A stretch of DNA of 64,000 bases from Mesostigma viride (GCA_009746045.1 RPFO01000643.1:451089-515088); one strand, 5' to 3'; shown: positions 36,575 to 49,598, counted from the first letter of the stretch. Made by a program: numbers and translations. The notes: generated from the letters alone by a model not told the origin.

Positions 36575-37569
36575 ATGCCCCCCCTCGGAGGGAGGGAGGG
36601 AGGGAGGGAGGGAGGGAGGGAAGGAGGAGGAGGGAGGAGGGAGGGAGGGAGGGAGGGAGGGAGGGAGGGAAGGAGGGAAGGAGGGAAGGAGGGAAGGAGG
36701 GAAGGAGGGAAGGAGGGAAGGAGGGAAGGAGGGAAGGAGGGAAGGAGGGAAGGAGGGAAGGAGGGAAGGAGGGAAGGAGGGAAGGAGGGAAGGAGGGAAG
36801 GAGGGAAGGAGGGAAGGAGGGAAACAAGGAAGGAAGGAGGGAAGGAGGGAAGGAGGTAAATTAATTAACGGAAGGGAAGGAGGGAAGGAGGGAAGGAGGG
36901 AAGGAGGGAAGGAGGGAAGGAGGGAAGGAGGGAAGGAGGGAAGGAGGGAAGGAGGGAAGGAGGGAAGGAGGGAAGGAGGGAAGGAGGGAAGGAGGGAAGG
37001 AGGGAAGGAGGGAAGGAGGGAAGGAGGGAAGGAGGGAAGGAGGGAAGGAGGGAAGGAGGGAAGGAGGGAAGGAGGGAAGGAGGGAAGGAGGGAAGGAGGG
37101 AAGGAGGGAAGGAGGGAAGGAGGGAAGGAAGGAAGGAGGGAAGGAGGGAAGGAGGTAAATTAATTAACGGAAGGGAAGGAGGGAAGGAGGGAAGGAGGGA
37201 AGGAGGGAAGGAGGGAAGGAGGGAAGGAGGGAAGGAGGGAAGGAGGGAAGGAGGGAAGGAGGGAAGGAGGGAAGGAGGGAAGGAGGGAAGGAGGGAAGGA
37301 GGGAAGGAGGGAAGGAGGGAAGGAGGGAAGGAGGGAAGGAGGGAAGGAGGGAAGGAGGGAAGGGGGAAGGAGGGAAGGAGGGAAGGAGGGAAGGAAGGAA
37401 GGAGGGAAGGAGGGAAGGAGGGAAATTAATTAACGGAAGGGAAGGAGGGAAGGAGGGAAGGAGGGAAGGAGGGAAGGAGGGAAGGAGGGAAATTAATTAA
37501 CGGAAGGGAAGGAGGGAAGGAGGGAAGGAGGGAAGGAGGGAAGGAGGGAAGGAGGGAAGGAGGGAAGGA
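36575..37569. repeat. (GGGAAGGA)n purine tract, interrupted by TTAATTAACGG
   Basis: An eight-base purine unit is repeated for about 1 kb. It is interrupted four times by (T)AAATTAATTAACGGAAGG near 36857, 37155, 37422 and 37491, which marks a larger repeated block. Such a pure polypurine tract can form triplex DNA. Open frames with KEGRRE repeats are not genes. Confidence 0.97.
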
Positions 37570-38138
37570 TAAATACCTAGTTAGGGTGGGGTGCTGGCAA
37601 GCATAAATACCTAGGGGGGGTGCTGGCATGCATAAATACGTCGGGGGGGGGCTGGCATGCATAAATACCTAGGGGGGGGGCTGGCATGCATAAATACCAA
37701 GGGGGGTGCTGGCATGCATAAATACCTAGGGGGGGTGCTGGCATGCATAAATACCTAGGGGGGGGGCTGGCATGCATAAATACCAAGGGGGGGTGCTGGC
37801 ATGCATAAATACCGAGGGGGGGTGCTGGCATGCATAAATACCTAGGGGGGGTGCTGGCATGCATAAATACCGAGGGGGGGTGCTGGCATGCATAAATACC
37901 GAGGGGGGGTGCTGGCATGCATAAATAGCTAGGGGGGGTGCTGGCAAGCATAAATACCGAGGGGGGGTGCTGGCATGCATAAATACCTAGGGGGGGTGCT
38001 GGCATGCATAAATACCTAGGGGGGTGCTGGCATGCATAAATACCTAGGGGGGGTGCTGGCATGCATAAATACCGAGGGGGGGTGCTGGCATGCATAAATA
38101 CCGAGGGGGGGTGCTGGCATGCATAAATACCTAGGGTG
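37570..38138. repeat. 28-29-bp minisatellite, GGTGCTGGCATGCATAAATA type
   Basis: About 20 units of GGTGCTGGCATGCATAAATA plus CC(T/G)AGGGGG, with a variable G run. The same unit type returns at 38929-39118. Confidence 0.97.
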
Positions 38139-41100
38139 GGGTGCTGGCATGCATGGATGGGTGTAGTGGGGTGCTGTCATGCATGGATGGGTGTAGTGGG
38201 GTGCTGGCATGCATGGATGGGTGTCATGGGGTGCTGGCATGCATGGATGGGTGTCATGGGGTGCTGGCATGCATGGATGGGTGTCATGGGGTGCTGGCAT
38301 GCATGGATGGGTGTAATGGGGCGGTGGCATGCGTGGATGGGTGTCATGGGGTGCTGGCATGCATGGATGGGTGTAGTGGCATCATGGCATGCGTGTATGG
38401 GTGTCATGGGGTGCTGGCATGCATGGATGGGTGTCATGGGGTGCTGGCATGCATGGATGGGTGTAGTGGGGTGCTGGCATGCATGGATGGGTGTCATGGG
38501 GTGCTGGCATGCATGGATGGGTGTCATGGGGTGCTGGCATGCGTGGATGGGTGTCATGGGGTGCTGGCATGCATGGATGGGTGTCATGGGGTGCTGGCAT
38601 GCATGGATGGGTGTCATGGGGCGCTGGCATGTATGGATGGGTGTCATGGGGTGCTGGCATGCATGGATGGGTGTCATGGGGTGCTGGCATGCATGGATGG
38701 GTGTCATGGGGTGCTGGCATGCATGGATGGGTGTCATGGGGTGCTGGCATGCATGCATGGGTGTAGTGGGGTGCTGGCATGCGTGTATGGGTGTAGTGGG
38801 GTGCTGGCATGCATGGATGGGTGTCATGGGGTGCTGGCATGCATGGATGGGTGTCATGGGGCGCTGGCATGCGTGGATGGGTGTAGTGGGGTGCTGGCAT
38901 GCATGGATGGGTGTCATGGGGTGCTGGCATGCATAAATACCGAGGGGGGGTGCTGGCATGCATAAATACCTAGGGGGGGTGCTGGCATGCATAAATACTA
39001 GGGGGGTGCTGGCATGCATAAATACCTAGGGGGGGTGCTGGCATGCATAAATACCGAGGGGGGGTGCTGGCATGCATAAATACCGAGGGGGGGTGCTGGC
39101 ATGCATAAATACCTAGGGTGGGGTGCTGGCATGCATGGATGGGTGTAGTGGGGTGCTGTCATGCATGGATGGGTGTAGTGGGGTGCTGGCATGCATGGAT
39201 GGGTGTCATGGGGTGCTGGCATGCATGGATGGGTGTCATGGGGTGCTGGCATGCATGGATGGGTGTCATGGGGTGCTGGCATGCATGGATGGGTGTAATG
39301 GGGCGCTGGCATGCGTGGATGGGTGTCATGGGGTGCTGGCATGCATGGATGGGTGTAGTGGCATCATGGCATGCGTGTATGGGTGTCATGGGGTGCTGGC
39401 ATGCATGGATGGGTGTCATGGGGTGCTGGCATGCATGGATGGGTGTAGTGGGGTGCTGGCATGCATGGATGGGTGTCATGGGGTGCTGGCATGCATGGAT
39501 GGGTGTCATGGGGTGCTGGCATGCGTGGATGGGTGTAGTGGGGTGCTGGCATGCATGGATGGGTGTCATGGGGTGCTGGCATGCATGGATGGGTGTCATG
39601 GGGCGCTGGCATGTATGGATGGGTGTCATGGGGTGCTGGCATGCATGGATGGGTGTCATGGGGTGCTGGCATGCATGGATGGGTGTCATGGGGTGCTGGC
39701 ATGCATGCATGGGTGTAGTGGGGTGCTGGCATGCGTGTATGGGTGTCATGGGGTGCTGGCATGCATGGATGGGTGTCATGGGGTGCTGGCATGCATGGAT
39801 GGGTGTAGTGGGGCGCTGGCATGCATGGATGGGTGTCATGGGGTGCTGGCATGCATGGATGGGTGTCATGGGGTGCTGGCATGCATGGATGGGTGTAATG
39901 GGGCGCTGGCATGCGTGGATGGGTGTAGTGGGGTGCTGGCATGCGTGGATGGGTGTAGTGGGGTGCTGGCATGCATGGATGGGTGTCATGGGGTGCTGGC
40001 ATGCATGGATGGGTGTCATGGGGCGCTGGCATGTATGGATGGGTGTCATGGGGTGCTGGCATGCATGGATGGGTGTAATGGGGTGCTGGCATGCATGGAT
40101 GGGTGTAGTGGGGCGCTGGCATGCATGGATGGGTGTCATGGGGTGCTGGCATGCATGGATGGGTGTAATGGGGCGCTGGCATGCGTGGATGGGTGTAGTG
40201 GGGTGCTGGCATGCGTGGATGGGTGTAGTGGGGTGCTGGCATGCATGGATGGGTGTCATGGGGTGCTGGCATGCATGGATGGGTGTCATGGGGCGCTGGC
40301 ATGTATGGATGGGTGTCATGGGGTGCTGGCATGCATGGATGGGTGTCATGGGGTGCTGGCATGCATGGATGGGTGTCATGGGGTGCTGGCATGCATGGAT
40401 GGGTGTCATGGGGTGCTGGCATGCATGGATGGGTGTAATGGGGTGCTGGCATGCATGGATGGGTGTCATGGGGTGCTGGCATGCATGGATGGGTGTCATG
40501 GGGTGCTGGCATGCATGGATGGGTGTCATGGGGTGCTGGCATGCATGGATGGGTGTAGTGGGGCGCTGGCATGCATGGATGGGTGTCATGGGGTGCTGGC
40601 ATGCATGGATGGGTGTCATGGGGTGCTGGCATGCATGGATGGGTGTCATGGGGTGCTGGCATGCATGGATGGGTGTCATGGGGTGCTGGCATGCATGGAT
40701 GGGTGTCATGGGGCGCTGGCATGTATGGATGGGTGTCATGGGGTGCTGGCATGCATGGATGGGTGTAATGGGGCGCTGGCATGCGTGGATGGGTGTATGG
40801 GGTGCTGGCATGCGTGGATGGGTGTAGTGGGGTGCTGGCATGCATGGATGGGTGTCATGGGGTGCTGGCATGCATGGATGGGTGTCATGGGGCGCTGGCA
40901 TGTATGGATGGGTGTCATGGGGTGCTGGCATGCATGGATGGGTGTCATGGGGTGCTGGCATGCATGGATGGGTGTCATGGGGTGCTGGCATGCATGGATG
41001 GGTGTAGTGGGGTGCTGGCATGCGTGTATGGGTGTCATGGGGTGCTGGCATGCATGGATGGGTGTCATGGGGTGCTGGCATGCATGGATGGGTGTAGTGG

Positions 41101-42450
41101 GGTGCTGGCATGCATGGATGGGTGTCATGGGGTGCTGGCATGCATGGATGGGTGTCATGGGGTGCTGGCATGCGTGGATGGGTGTAGTGGGGTGCTGGCA
41201 TGCATGGATGGGTGTCATGGGGTGCTGGCATGCATGGATGGGTGTCATGGGGCGCTGGCATGTATGGATGGGTGTCATGGGGTGCTGGCATGCATGGATG
41301 GGTGTAATGGGGTGCTGGCATGCATGGATGGGTGTCATGGGGTGCTGGCATGCATGGATGGGTGTAGTGGGGCGCTGGCATGCATGGATGGGTGTCATGG
41401 GGTGCTGGCATGCATGGATGGGTGTCATGGGGTGCTGGCATGCATGGATGGGTGTCATGGGGTGCTGGCATGCATGGATGGGTGTCATGGGGTGCTGGCA
41501 TGCGTGGATGGGTGTCATGAGGTGCTGGCATGCATGGATGGGTGTCATGGGGTGCTGGCATGCATGGATGGGTGTCATGGGGTGCTGGCATGCATGGATG
41601 GGTGTCATGGGGTGCTGGCATGCATGCATGGGTGTAGTGGGGTGCTGGCATGCGTGTATGGGTGTAGTGGGGTGCTGGCATGCATGGATGGGTGTCATGG
41701 GGTGCTGGCATGCATGGATGGGTGTCATGGGGCGCTGGCATGCGTGGATGGGTGTAGTGGGGTGCTGGCATGCGTGGATGGGTGTAGTGGGGTGCTGGCA
41801 TGCATGGATGGGTGTCATGGGGTGCTGGCATGCATGGATGGGTGTCATGGGGCGCTGGCATGTATGGATGGGTGTCATGGGGTGCTGGCATGCATGGATG
41901 GGTGTCATGGGGTGCTGGCATGCATGGATGGGTGTAGTGGGGCGCTGGCATGCATGGATGGGTGTCATGGGGTGCTGGCATGCATGGATGGGTGTAATGG
42001 GGCGCTGGCATGCGTGGATGGGTGTATGGGGTGCTGGCATGCGTGGATGGGTGTGGGGTGCTGGCATGCATGGATGGGTGTCATGGGGTGCTGGCATGCA
42101 TGGATGGGTGTCATGGGGCGCTGGCATGTATGGATGGGTGTCATGGGGTGCTGGCATGCATGGATGGGTGTCATGGGGTGCTGGCATGCATGGATGGGTG
42201 TCATGGGGTGCTGGCATGCATGGATGGGTGTCATGGGGTGCTGGCATGCATGGATGGGTGTAATGGGGTGCTGGCATGCATGGATGGGTGTCATGGGGTG
42301 CTGGCATGCATGGATGGGTGTCATGGGGTGCTGGCATGCATGGATGGGTGTCATGGGGTGCTGGCATGCATGGATGGGTGTCATGGGGTGCTGGCATGCG
42401 TGGATGGGTGTCATGGGGTGCTGGCATGCATGGATGGGTGTAGTGGGGTG
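38139..42450. repeat. 30-bp minisatellite, GGTGCTGGCATGCATGGATG type, more than 130 units
   Basis: The unit is GGTGCTGGCATGCATGGATG plus GGTGTCATGG, with few single-base variants (GTAGTGG, GTAATGG, GCGTGG). An 980-bp block at 38139-39118 is repeated nearly unchanged from 39119. The unit length is a multiple of three, so several frames stay open over hundreds of codons (HAWMGVMGCW, ACMDGCHGVL); these show no sign of being genes. Confidence 0.97.
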
Positions 42451-44705
42451 AACCATGAAAAAAAGCACGCAACACACCACGCGTCGTACCTTTTTATAGA
42501 TGTTTCTTTTTTTTTATGGGGCCGGCCGGGGGCGGCGGTGGCGGCAAAACTGAAGCTAGTGACACCGCGCAGATGACGCCGTGAACATGTCGCGTTGTAC
42601 CGTAGAAGATGCGAACAAAAAACAAAACACGAAAAAAGAGAGGCGGACCGCATATGACAGGGACGAAAAAAAGTCAGACACAAAGCCTGTGTTATCTGGC
42701 ATGCATAAATACATGTGGTGTGGTGCTGGCATGCGTGGATGGGTGTCATGGGGTGCTGGCATGCATGGATGGGTGTCATGGGGTGCTGGCATGCATGGAT
42801 GGGTGTCATGGGGTGCTGGCATGCATGGATGGGTGTCATGGGGTGCTGGCATGCATGGATGGGTGTCATGGGGTGCTGGCATGCGTGGATGGGTGTCATG
42901 GGGTGCTGGCATGCATGGATGGATGTAGTGGGGTGAACCATGAAAAAAAGCACGCAACACACCACGCGTCGTACCTTTTTATAGATGTTTCTTTTTTTTT
43001 ATGGGGCCGGCCGGGGGCGGCGGTGGCGGCAAAACTGAAGCTAGTGACACCGCGCAGATGACGCCGTGAACATGTCGCGTTGTACCGTAGAAGATGGAAC
43101 AAAAAACAAAACACGAAAAAAGAGAGGCGGACCGCATATGACAGGGACGAAAAAAAGTCAGACACAAAGCCTGTGTTATCTGGCATGCATAAATACATGT
43201 GGTGTGGTGCTGGCATGCGTGGATGGGTGTCATGGGGTGCTGGCATGCATGGATGGGTGTCATGGGGTGCTGGCATGCATGGATGGGTGTAATGGGGTGC
43301 TGGCATGCATGGATGGGTGTAATGGGGCGCTGGCATGCGTGGATGGGTGTCATGGGGTGCTGGCATGCATGGATGGGTGTCATGAGGTGCTGGCATGCAT
43401 GGATGGGTGTCATGGGGTGCTGGCATGCATGGATGGGTGTCATGGGGTGCTGGCATGCATGGATGGGTGTCATGGGGTGCTGGCATGCGTGGATGGGTGT
43501 CATGGGGTGCTGGCATGCATGGATGGGTGTCATGGGGTGCTGGCATGCATGGATGGGTGTAGTGGGGTGCTGGCATGCATGGATGGGTGTCATGGGGTGC
43601 TGGCATGCATGGATGGGTGTCATGGGGTGCTGGCATGCATGGATGGGTGTAGTGGGGTGCTGGCATGCGTGTATGGGTGTCATGGGGTGCTGGCATGCAT
43701 GGATGGGTGTCATGGGGTGCTGGCATGCATGGATGGGTGTCATGGGGTGAACCATGAAAAAAAGCACGCAACACACCACGCGTCGTACCTTTTTATAGAT
43801 GTTTCTTTTTTTTTATGGGGCCGGCCGGGGGCGGCGGTGGCGGCAAAAATGAAGCTAGTGACACCGCGCAGATGACGCCGTGAACATGTCGCGTTGTACC
43901 GTAGAAGATACGAACAAAAAACAAAACACGAAAAAAGAGAGGCGGACCGCATATGACAGGGAAGAAAAAAAGTCAGACACACAGCCTGTGTTATCTGGCA
44001 TGCATAAATACATGTGGTGTGGTGCTGGCATGCATAAATACATGTGCCAGCAAACCTGAGCTGCAAGGGAGCGAGAAAACCAAGAAAAAAAGCACGCAAC
44101 ACACCACGCGTCGTACCTTTTACAGATAGATGTTTCTTTTTTTTAATGGGGCCGGCCGGGGGCGGCGGTGGCGGCAAAAATGAAGCTAGTGACACCGCGC
44201 AGATGACGCCGTGAACATGTCGCGTTGTACCGTAGAAGATACGAACAAAAAACAAAACACGAAAAAAGAGAGGCGGACCGCATATGACAGGGAAGAAAAA
44301 AAGTCAGACACACAGCCTGTGTTATCTGGCATGCATAAATACATGTGGTGTGGTGCCGGCATGCATAAATACATGTGCCAGCAAACCTGAGCTGCAAGGG
44401 AGCGAGAAAACCAAGAAAAAAAGCACGCAACACACCACGCGTCGTACCTTTTATAGATAGATGTTTCTTTTTTTTAATGGGGCCGGCCGGGTGCGGCGGT
44501 GGCGGCAAAACTGAAGCTAGTGACACCGCGCAGATGACGCCGTGAACATGTCGCGTTGTACCGTAGAAGATACGAACAAAAAACAAAACACGAAAAAAGA
44601 GAGGCGGACCACATATGACAGGGACGAAAAAAAGTCAGACACACAGCCTGTGTTATCTGGCATGCATAAATACATGTGGTGTGGTGCCGGCATGCATAAA
44701 TATCA
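42451..44705. repeat. five copies of a 260-300-bp unit mixed with minisatellite blocks
   Basis: The unit runs from AAAAAAAGCACGCAACACAC over GGGGCCGGCCGGGGGCGGCG and CATGTCGCGTTGTACCGTAG to CTGTGTTATCTGGCATGCAT. It starts near 42458, 42940, 43754, 44083 and 44417. The first three copies are followed or preceded by the 30-bp minisatellite; the last two by GTGCCAGCAAACCTGAGCTG. No frame in it has protein-like composition. Confidence 0.93.
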
Positions 44706-45460
44706 ACGTTATTAACCAAGAATGGCAGCCGGGGGAAAGATGTCGACTACATTGCAGGCCGGAAAAAACGATCATACGGAACTGGCATGGCAAGAAAACC
44801 CAGCAACCCAGCAACGCAGCTATAAAGCCCAGAAAAGAAAACATGCACGACAGCCTGCTTCAATAATGCATTGATTCCAACAAATGAATAAGCGCGGCTG
44901 CCATTCGTACCTTTTTTTCTTTTTCCTTGGTTTTTACAGGGGGCCGGCCTGGGGGCAGCGGCGGCGGGTGGACGTTTTCCTTGGTTTTTACAGGGGCGCA
45001 CGCAAGGATGCTGCACACAATTAAAGGCACAATGCAGGGCATACACCATAAGCAAGCGAATCAGTTGACGGGCTACACAATTAAAGCAAACGCGACGTTC
45101 AGAATCACAGCTACAATTTCTGATTCTTCTAGCCCGTCAACGAGCTGCTTGTGGACACTGTTATTAACCAAGAATGGGGGTGCTGGCATGCATAAAACCA
45201 CTATCTGTCAAAAGCATCCATGTACATCAGCCATTGCTCACCTCTTTCTTAACCGTGTGTGTCGACAATCGCTTTGCTCAGTTGAATATGGCTGTCGGGT
45301 TGCTAATATCGTTGTCACTTTCGGCCGATGTCGCGAATACCCGCCGTTGATGCTCGGGTGCAAGGTGCATCCACGGTGTCGGTCTTCCAGGAGGGCTGGA
45401 AAGCGCCAACGCAGCACCTGCAATTCAAATTCCCTGGTGCTGGTATGCCGACGCGCAAAT
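44706..45460. other. spacer with a small inverted repeat, no gene supported
   Basis: The word TTATTAACCAAGAATGG occurs at about 44706 and again near 45161, bracketing about 450 bp that contain an inverted pair TTGACGGGCTA (45064) and TAGCCCGTCAA (45131). A single minisatellite-like GGTGCTGGCATGCATAAAAC follows at about 45178. This looks like an insertion of a small repeat. Confidence 0.5.
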
Positions 45461-45660
45461 GGAATGGCGCGGCGCCTAAAAGGCGCCGCGCGCGGGAAAA
45501 AAATTGACGCGCCAAACGATATGGCGCGGCGCCGGGACGGCGCCGCGCTGAAAAATACTTGCAGTCGCAACTGTGACGTGGCGCTGCAGACCACACGGTA
45601 GGGAATTCGCAGCGCCATATATGGCGCCACGCCGACTCCTGACGCCGTGTGGCGCCACAT
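45461..45660. repeat. GC-rich hairpin-forming repeat
   Basis: ATGGCGCGGCGCC occurs with its inverted partner GGCGCCGCGC at 45463-45490 and again at 45520-45550, giving two nested hairpins; related GGCGCCAC words continue to 45655. No coding frame is supported. Confidence 0.6.
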
Positions 45661-45771
45661 GGACGCGGCGCTGCACACAGCTCGAGCCCATTTTTTCACA
45701 TTCCTGCTACCTGATTGGACGCCTGGCGGAGGAAGCTTTTCACGGCGCGACGCCGAGGGGCTGCAAAAACG

Positions 45772-45949
45772 TATATAAGCCGGCAAAATTTCTCCGAAAT
45801 TTAATGAACGAGCGCGACGCGGAGACCATGCTAGTGTGCGGAACTGGTGAACCACACCGGTACGGGACAGATTCTTGGCTGATCCTCGTAGTACCTCGTG
45901 AACACGTCTAGTAGGCCCGGGTTCAACTCCCGTCGTAACATTTTTTTTT
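45772..45949 (+). other. possible Pol III-type (SINE/tRNA-like) unit with TATA box, B box and T9
   Basis: A TATATAAG box (45772-45779) is followed about 140 bp later by GGGTTCAACTCCCG (about 45919-45932), a good tRNA T-arm or B box, then CGTAACA and a run of nine Ts (45941-45949), the usual Pol III stop. I cannot fold a convincing cloverleaf upstream, so this is not called a tRNA. Confidence 0.4.
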
Positions 45950-46486
45950 GGGTTGGTGTGGCAAGCCTATAAAGCAATCCGCAAACCACTACACGGCTGG
46001 TAAGATTTAATATAATTAGCAACCTAATAGCTATATCAAAAATGTTTATGGGCATGGAAATTTTTAATATGTTGATATTAGACTGCAATGAAACGAATAT
46101 GCAACCTGCCCCCCGATGTTTAATACAATAATTATTATTATTATTTGTGGCATGAATATAATAATTGTGTAAAATACAATGCTATGTGCAATATATTGCT
46201 GGTATGCCATGCAATTGTAACCAACAGGTGCAAGACCAAAAGGCGTCTTCAGGGCCCACCTGCTGCAAACAAGAGCTATGGCGGCGGGAGGTGCGTGCAG
46301 GGTTACGGATTTACGGGGTTGTTGACCACCAAATTTGTTGTTACGTGTGTTATGGAAACATTTCAGTCGAATTTCTGGATTCCAACGGTCGTTAAGGTTA
46401 TAAAAAGTGCGTTGGGATTCGGAAATTCACTTTCTGGCGTGTAAAAAATGCAGGTGTTGGCGAGTTTTCGGCCCGCTTTCAGGGGT

Positions 46487-47059
46487 CCAACGGCCGTTGG
46501 GTGTCTAAAATGCATGTGTTAGCGTGTTTCCGGCCCACTTTCAGGGGCCCAACGGCCATTGGACGTCGAAAATGCATGTAAAGGGCGTGTTTCAGGCCCA
46601 CTTTCAGGGGTCCAACGGCCGTTGGGTGTAAAAAATGCATGTGTTGGCGTGTTTTCGGCCCGCTTTCAGGGGTCCAACGGCCGTTGGGTGTCGAAAATGC
46701 ATGTGTTGGCGTGTTTCAGGCCCACTTTCAGGGGTCCAACGGCCGTTGGGTGTCGAAAATGCATGTGTTGGCGTGTTTTCGGCCCGCTTTCAGGGGTCCA
46801 ACGGCCGTTGGGTGTCGAAAATGCATGTGTTGCCGTGTTTCAGGCCCACTTTCAGGGGTCCAACGGCCGTTGGGTGTCGAAAATGCATGTGTTGGCGTGT
46901 TTTCGGCCCGCTTTCTGGGGTCCAACGGCCGTTGGGTGTCGAAAATGCATGTGTTGGCGTGTTTCAGGCCCACTTTCGGGGGTCCAACGGCCGTTGGGTG
47001 TCGAAAATGCATGTGTTGGCGTGTTTCAGGCTTACTTTCAGGGGTCCAACGGCCGTTGG
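46487..47059. repeat. ten-unit palindrome array, 62-bp period, alternating units
   Basis: Units start at 46487, 46549 (one changed base), 46612, 46674, 46736, 46798, 46860, 46922, 46984 and 47046. The right flank is GTGTCGAAAATGCATGTGTT. Units alternate between TTTTCGGCCCGCTTTC and TTTCAGGCCCACTTTC on the left flank, so the array grew as a 124-bp dimer. It ends about 70 bp before the transposase-like gene. Confidence 0.96.
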
Positions 47060-47129
47060 GACGTACAAATTGGGTAATTGTTGGAAAGCAATAATTTGAT
47101 AAAATGTCAAAACTTCGTCTGGATTCTGT

Positions 47130-48295
47130 ATGCGCGCGGATGCAGGTGAAGCGCACAACAAAGACCAAAGTCTCAAGTACGTCGAGATCAAGGGCAACCA
47201 ACTTGCCCTCGACATGGCCAGCGCAATGGAATACTTGCTGAAGGACAACAATCACAAGACTGAAAACACGAAAACTGCAGTAGGCTTGAGGGCGCTTGAG
47301 CGGCTGCCAGGTGCGGTTGTGAAGGTTATGGGGAAACAGTACCGCCCTGCGCTGAAAAGAAAGGCGTCGGAGTCCTTCGCTCAGGAGGTTGTCGCTAATA
47401 TCGTGCAAGGTTTCCAGGAATTGGGCAAGTCGGATGAGCACAGGAACGCGAAGTGCGCTGTGCTGTCAATGTGCTTGGGAAAGGACGGCATGAACAATCA
47501 AGGGCATTGCACTCTCGCGCGGCTGCTTCACGTCACGCCCAAGGATATCCAGACCGCAAGGGGAATGAGGATGGGGGGCGACCTTCCCGCCCTGAAGGCG
47601 CCCCCTCGTGCTTTACGGTCGGACAAGTTTCCGGAGGAGGTCAAAGAAATCGTCGGGAGTTACTGGTTGTCAGACCTAAACACGAGGGCGTCTCCCAACC
47701 ATAAGGACGTGGTCAATGAGTTCGAAAGGAAGGGAAACGCCAGGATTCTCATTTCCTCCCAGGGCGGAAGGTACTATTTGGACTCGCTTGAAACGATTTA
47801 CAAGCGGTTCTGTTCTGACGCGTCGCCGTACAAGGGAGGTATCGTGACGACTGCGGACGGGACAAGGTACAAGGTGGGGTACACGAAGTTCGTGGAGTTC
47901 ATGCCCAAGTGCGTAAAGGGCGTGTGGAAGGACCGGGACTTGTGCGCATGCGAAAAGCACGTCGTCTTCGAGTCTCTGCTCTCTGCCTTCACCAAAGGCG
48001 TCAAGGAGTTGAAGAGCACGCTGGAGATCGAGGAGAGGGAGGGTATCCCTTCCGTGCCTGACAATGCCCATGATTTCGTTCGACGTTTCACCTGCCACAG
48101 GGCTGAGAGGGGGGAGGGGGGGCAAGGAGGGGGAGGACGGGCGGCCCGTTCGTTAACGTCCCAATGAACTGCTTGGAAGGGACGTGCAACGAGTGTGGGA
48201 TTTCCGAGTTCATCGTGACGGACCAGATGAAGGGGTGGACAAAGAAGTACACGTGGTTCGACTTCATAAAGGAGGGCACAGCGCCCCGTGGGACG
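47130..48295 (+). CDS. exon 1 of a transposase-like gene, with a frameshift in G runs
   Basis: The frame opens at ATG 47130; an acceptor-like GATGCAG at 47145 suggests that the exon may start there after an upstream intron. The text includes KFVEFMPKCVKGVWKDRDLC then ACEKHV, the N-terminal signature (KFxxLRP..V...CxCxxH) of an uncharacterised transposase-like family found in many invertebrate and algal genomes. At the G runs 48109-48122 the frame changes by one. The continuation NCLEGTCNECGISEFIVTDQ ..KKYTWFDF is the expected C-x4-C-x2-C and Trp-rich segment of the same family. The donor is GGGACG|gtaagc. Confidence 0.65.
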
Positions 48296-48638
48296 GTAAG
48301 CATGTATATTTGCATCGTTGAATATATATATTAAAAATATAATTACTTACAGCAGAGTGAAATCACTCAAACCAAAGCAAACGCCCAGCTATAAACCTAT
48401 ATACAGAGCCATGTCAAAGCTCTATACTACGATAAGACCAATGGAAACGCCTAACGGGAGGAACCTAATAGCCCTGCTGCACCGCAAAATCAGCCCGCGT
48501 ACGGCGGAGCATGATGTCCGCCATGGCCCGAGTCAGCGCCACCGACAAGCGCTGACGCCAATATGACGTCCAGGTCCGCGCCGACCATGGGGCCCGCTGG
48601 CCCTCTTCTTGAATATATATATGTAGACTTTCATACTT

Positions 48639-48770
48639 CCAACGGCCGTTGGCGTTGGGAAATTCCCAGCTGCTGACTTCCATTCTTCGGTCAATCCATG
48701 GTGCGCGGGCATGTATATTTGCATCGTTGAATATATATATGTAGACTTTCATACTTCCAACGGCCGTTGG
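48639..48770. repeat. two palindromes in intron 1 within a 118-bp duplicated segment
   Basis: Exact copies at 48639 and 48757. Each lies in the same surrounding text (GTAGACTTTCATACTT before, CGTTGGGAAATTCCCAGCTG after). The intron spans 48296-48842. Confidence 0.9.
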
Positions 48771-48842
48771 CGTTGGGAAATTCCCAGCTGCTGACTTCCA
48801 TTCTTCGGTCATTCCATGGTGCGCGGGTGTGTTGTGTTGCAG

Positions 48843-49598
48843 GAGGAGGATGTGGCGCCGCAAATGAACCTGCAGCAAAAACTCATCAAGTCAACCCTCT
48901 CGGAGCTCCATGAACTCATTACGGCGCGCTTCCCGGAATTCGCCATTCACGTCCATACATGGGCCTGGCAGCACCACGCTTACAAGGAGTGCATTGACGT
49001 GATGCCGCTGGGAACGGTGGTGGTCCTGATGGACTACTCGGAGAACTATTCGGACCACCTGCAGAAACAGTTGCAGGCGCAGTACTGGTACCCAAGTAGT
49101 TACGTCCTGATGCCGGTGATCGTGATGTACCGTGATCCCGTATCGCTGGAAATCAAAAGGGTGAAGCACGATTACATGGGGAAGGACGTACCGAGGAATG
49201 CCCAGACCCTGGAGTTCGTGATGAAGAATACCCTTAAGGTGCTGAGGGAGGAGGGGGTGGAGGTGAGGAACTGGATCAGTTGGTCCGACAACTGTAAGGA
49301 GCAGTTCCAATCCCGGTATGTGGTGGCGATGGCTGCGGACCTGCTCGAGGCCGACCCCGACTTGGACACATTGGAGTGGAACTACTCATGTGCAGGACAT
49401 GGGAAGGGGGAGTCGGACGGGGAGGGGGGGACGGTGAAAAGCATCCTCAAAAGAGCGCAGATGCAGGAGGACAATCGGAACCTGAATACGGTGGAGGCAC
49501 TGGTGGCCTACCTGAACCGGGATTGGAGAACCGGCAAAGACTCGAGTCGACCATCGGCACAATCGGACGTGGTTCGACGGGCATTTCTTCTCGATAAC
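48843..49598 (+). CDS. exon 2 of the transposase-like gene, catalytic-domain-like part
   Basis: The exon starts after TGTTGTGTTGCAG and ends at GATAAC|gtaagt, both in phase 0. It encodes about 252 residues. Conserved-looking acidic sites are VVLMDYSENYSDH, SWSDNCKEQFQSRYVVAMAA and, after a Trp, YSCAGHGKGESDGEGGTVKS. The D..DN..QF...HGKG..DG.GG.K pattern is the signature of the family named for exon 1 and resembles a DDE/RNase H-fold transposase core. I cannot name the superfamily from sequence alone. No frameshift is seen in this exon. Confidence 0.7.

Noticed and set aside
36488-37163. KEGRRE-repeat open frames
   Set aside because: Product of the eight-base purine repeat.
38136-43875. Open frames up to 1,046 codons with HAWMGVMGCW or ACMDGCHGVL repeats
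   Set aside because: The 30-bp minisatellite lacks stops in several frames on both strands; frames switch at every change of unit length and composition is not protein-like.
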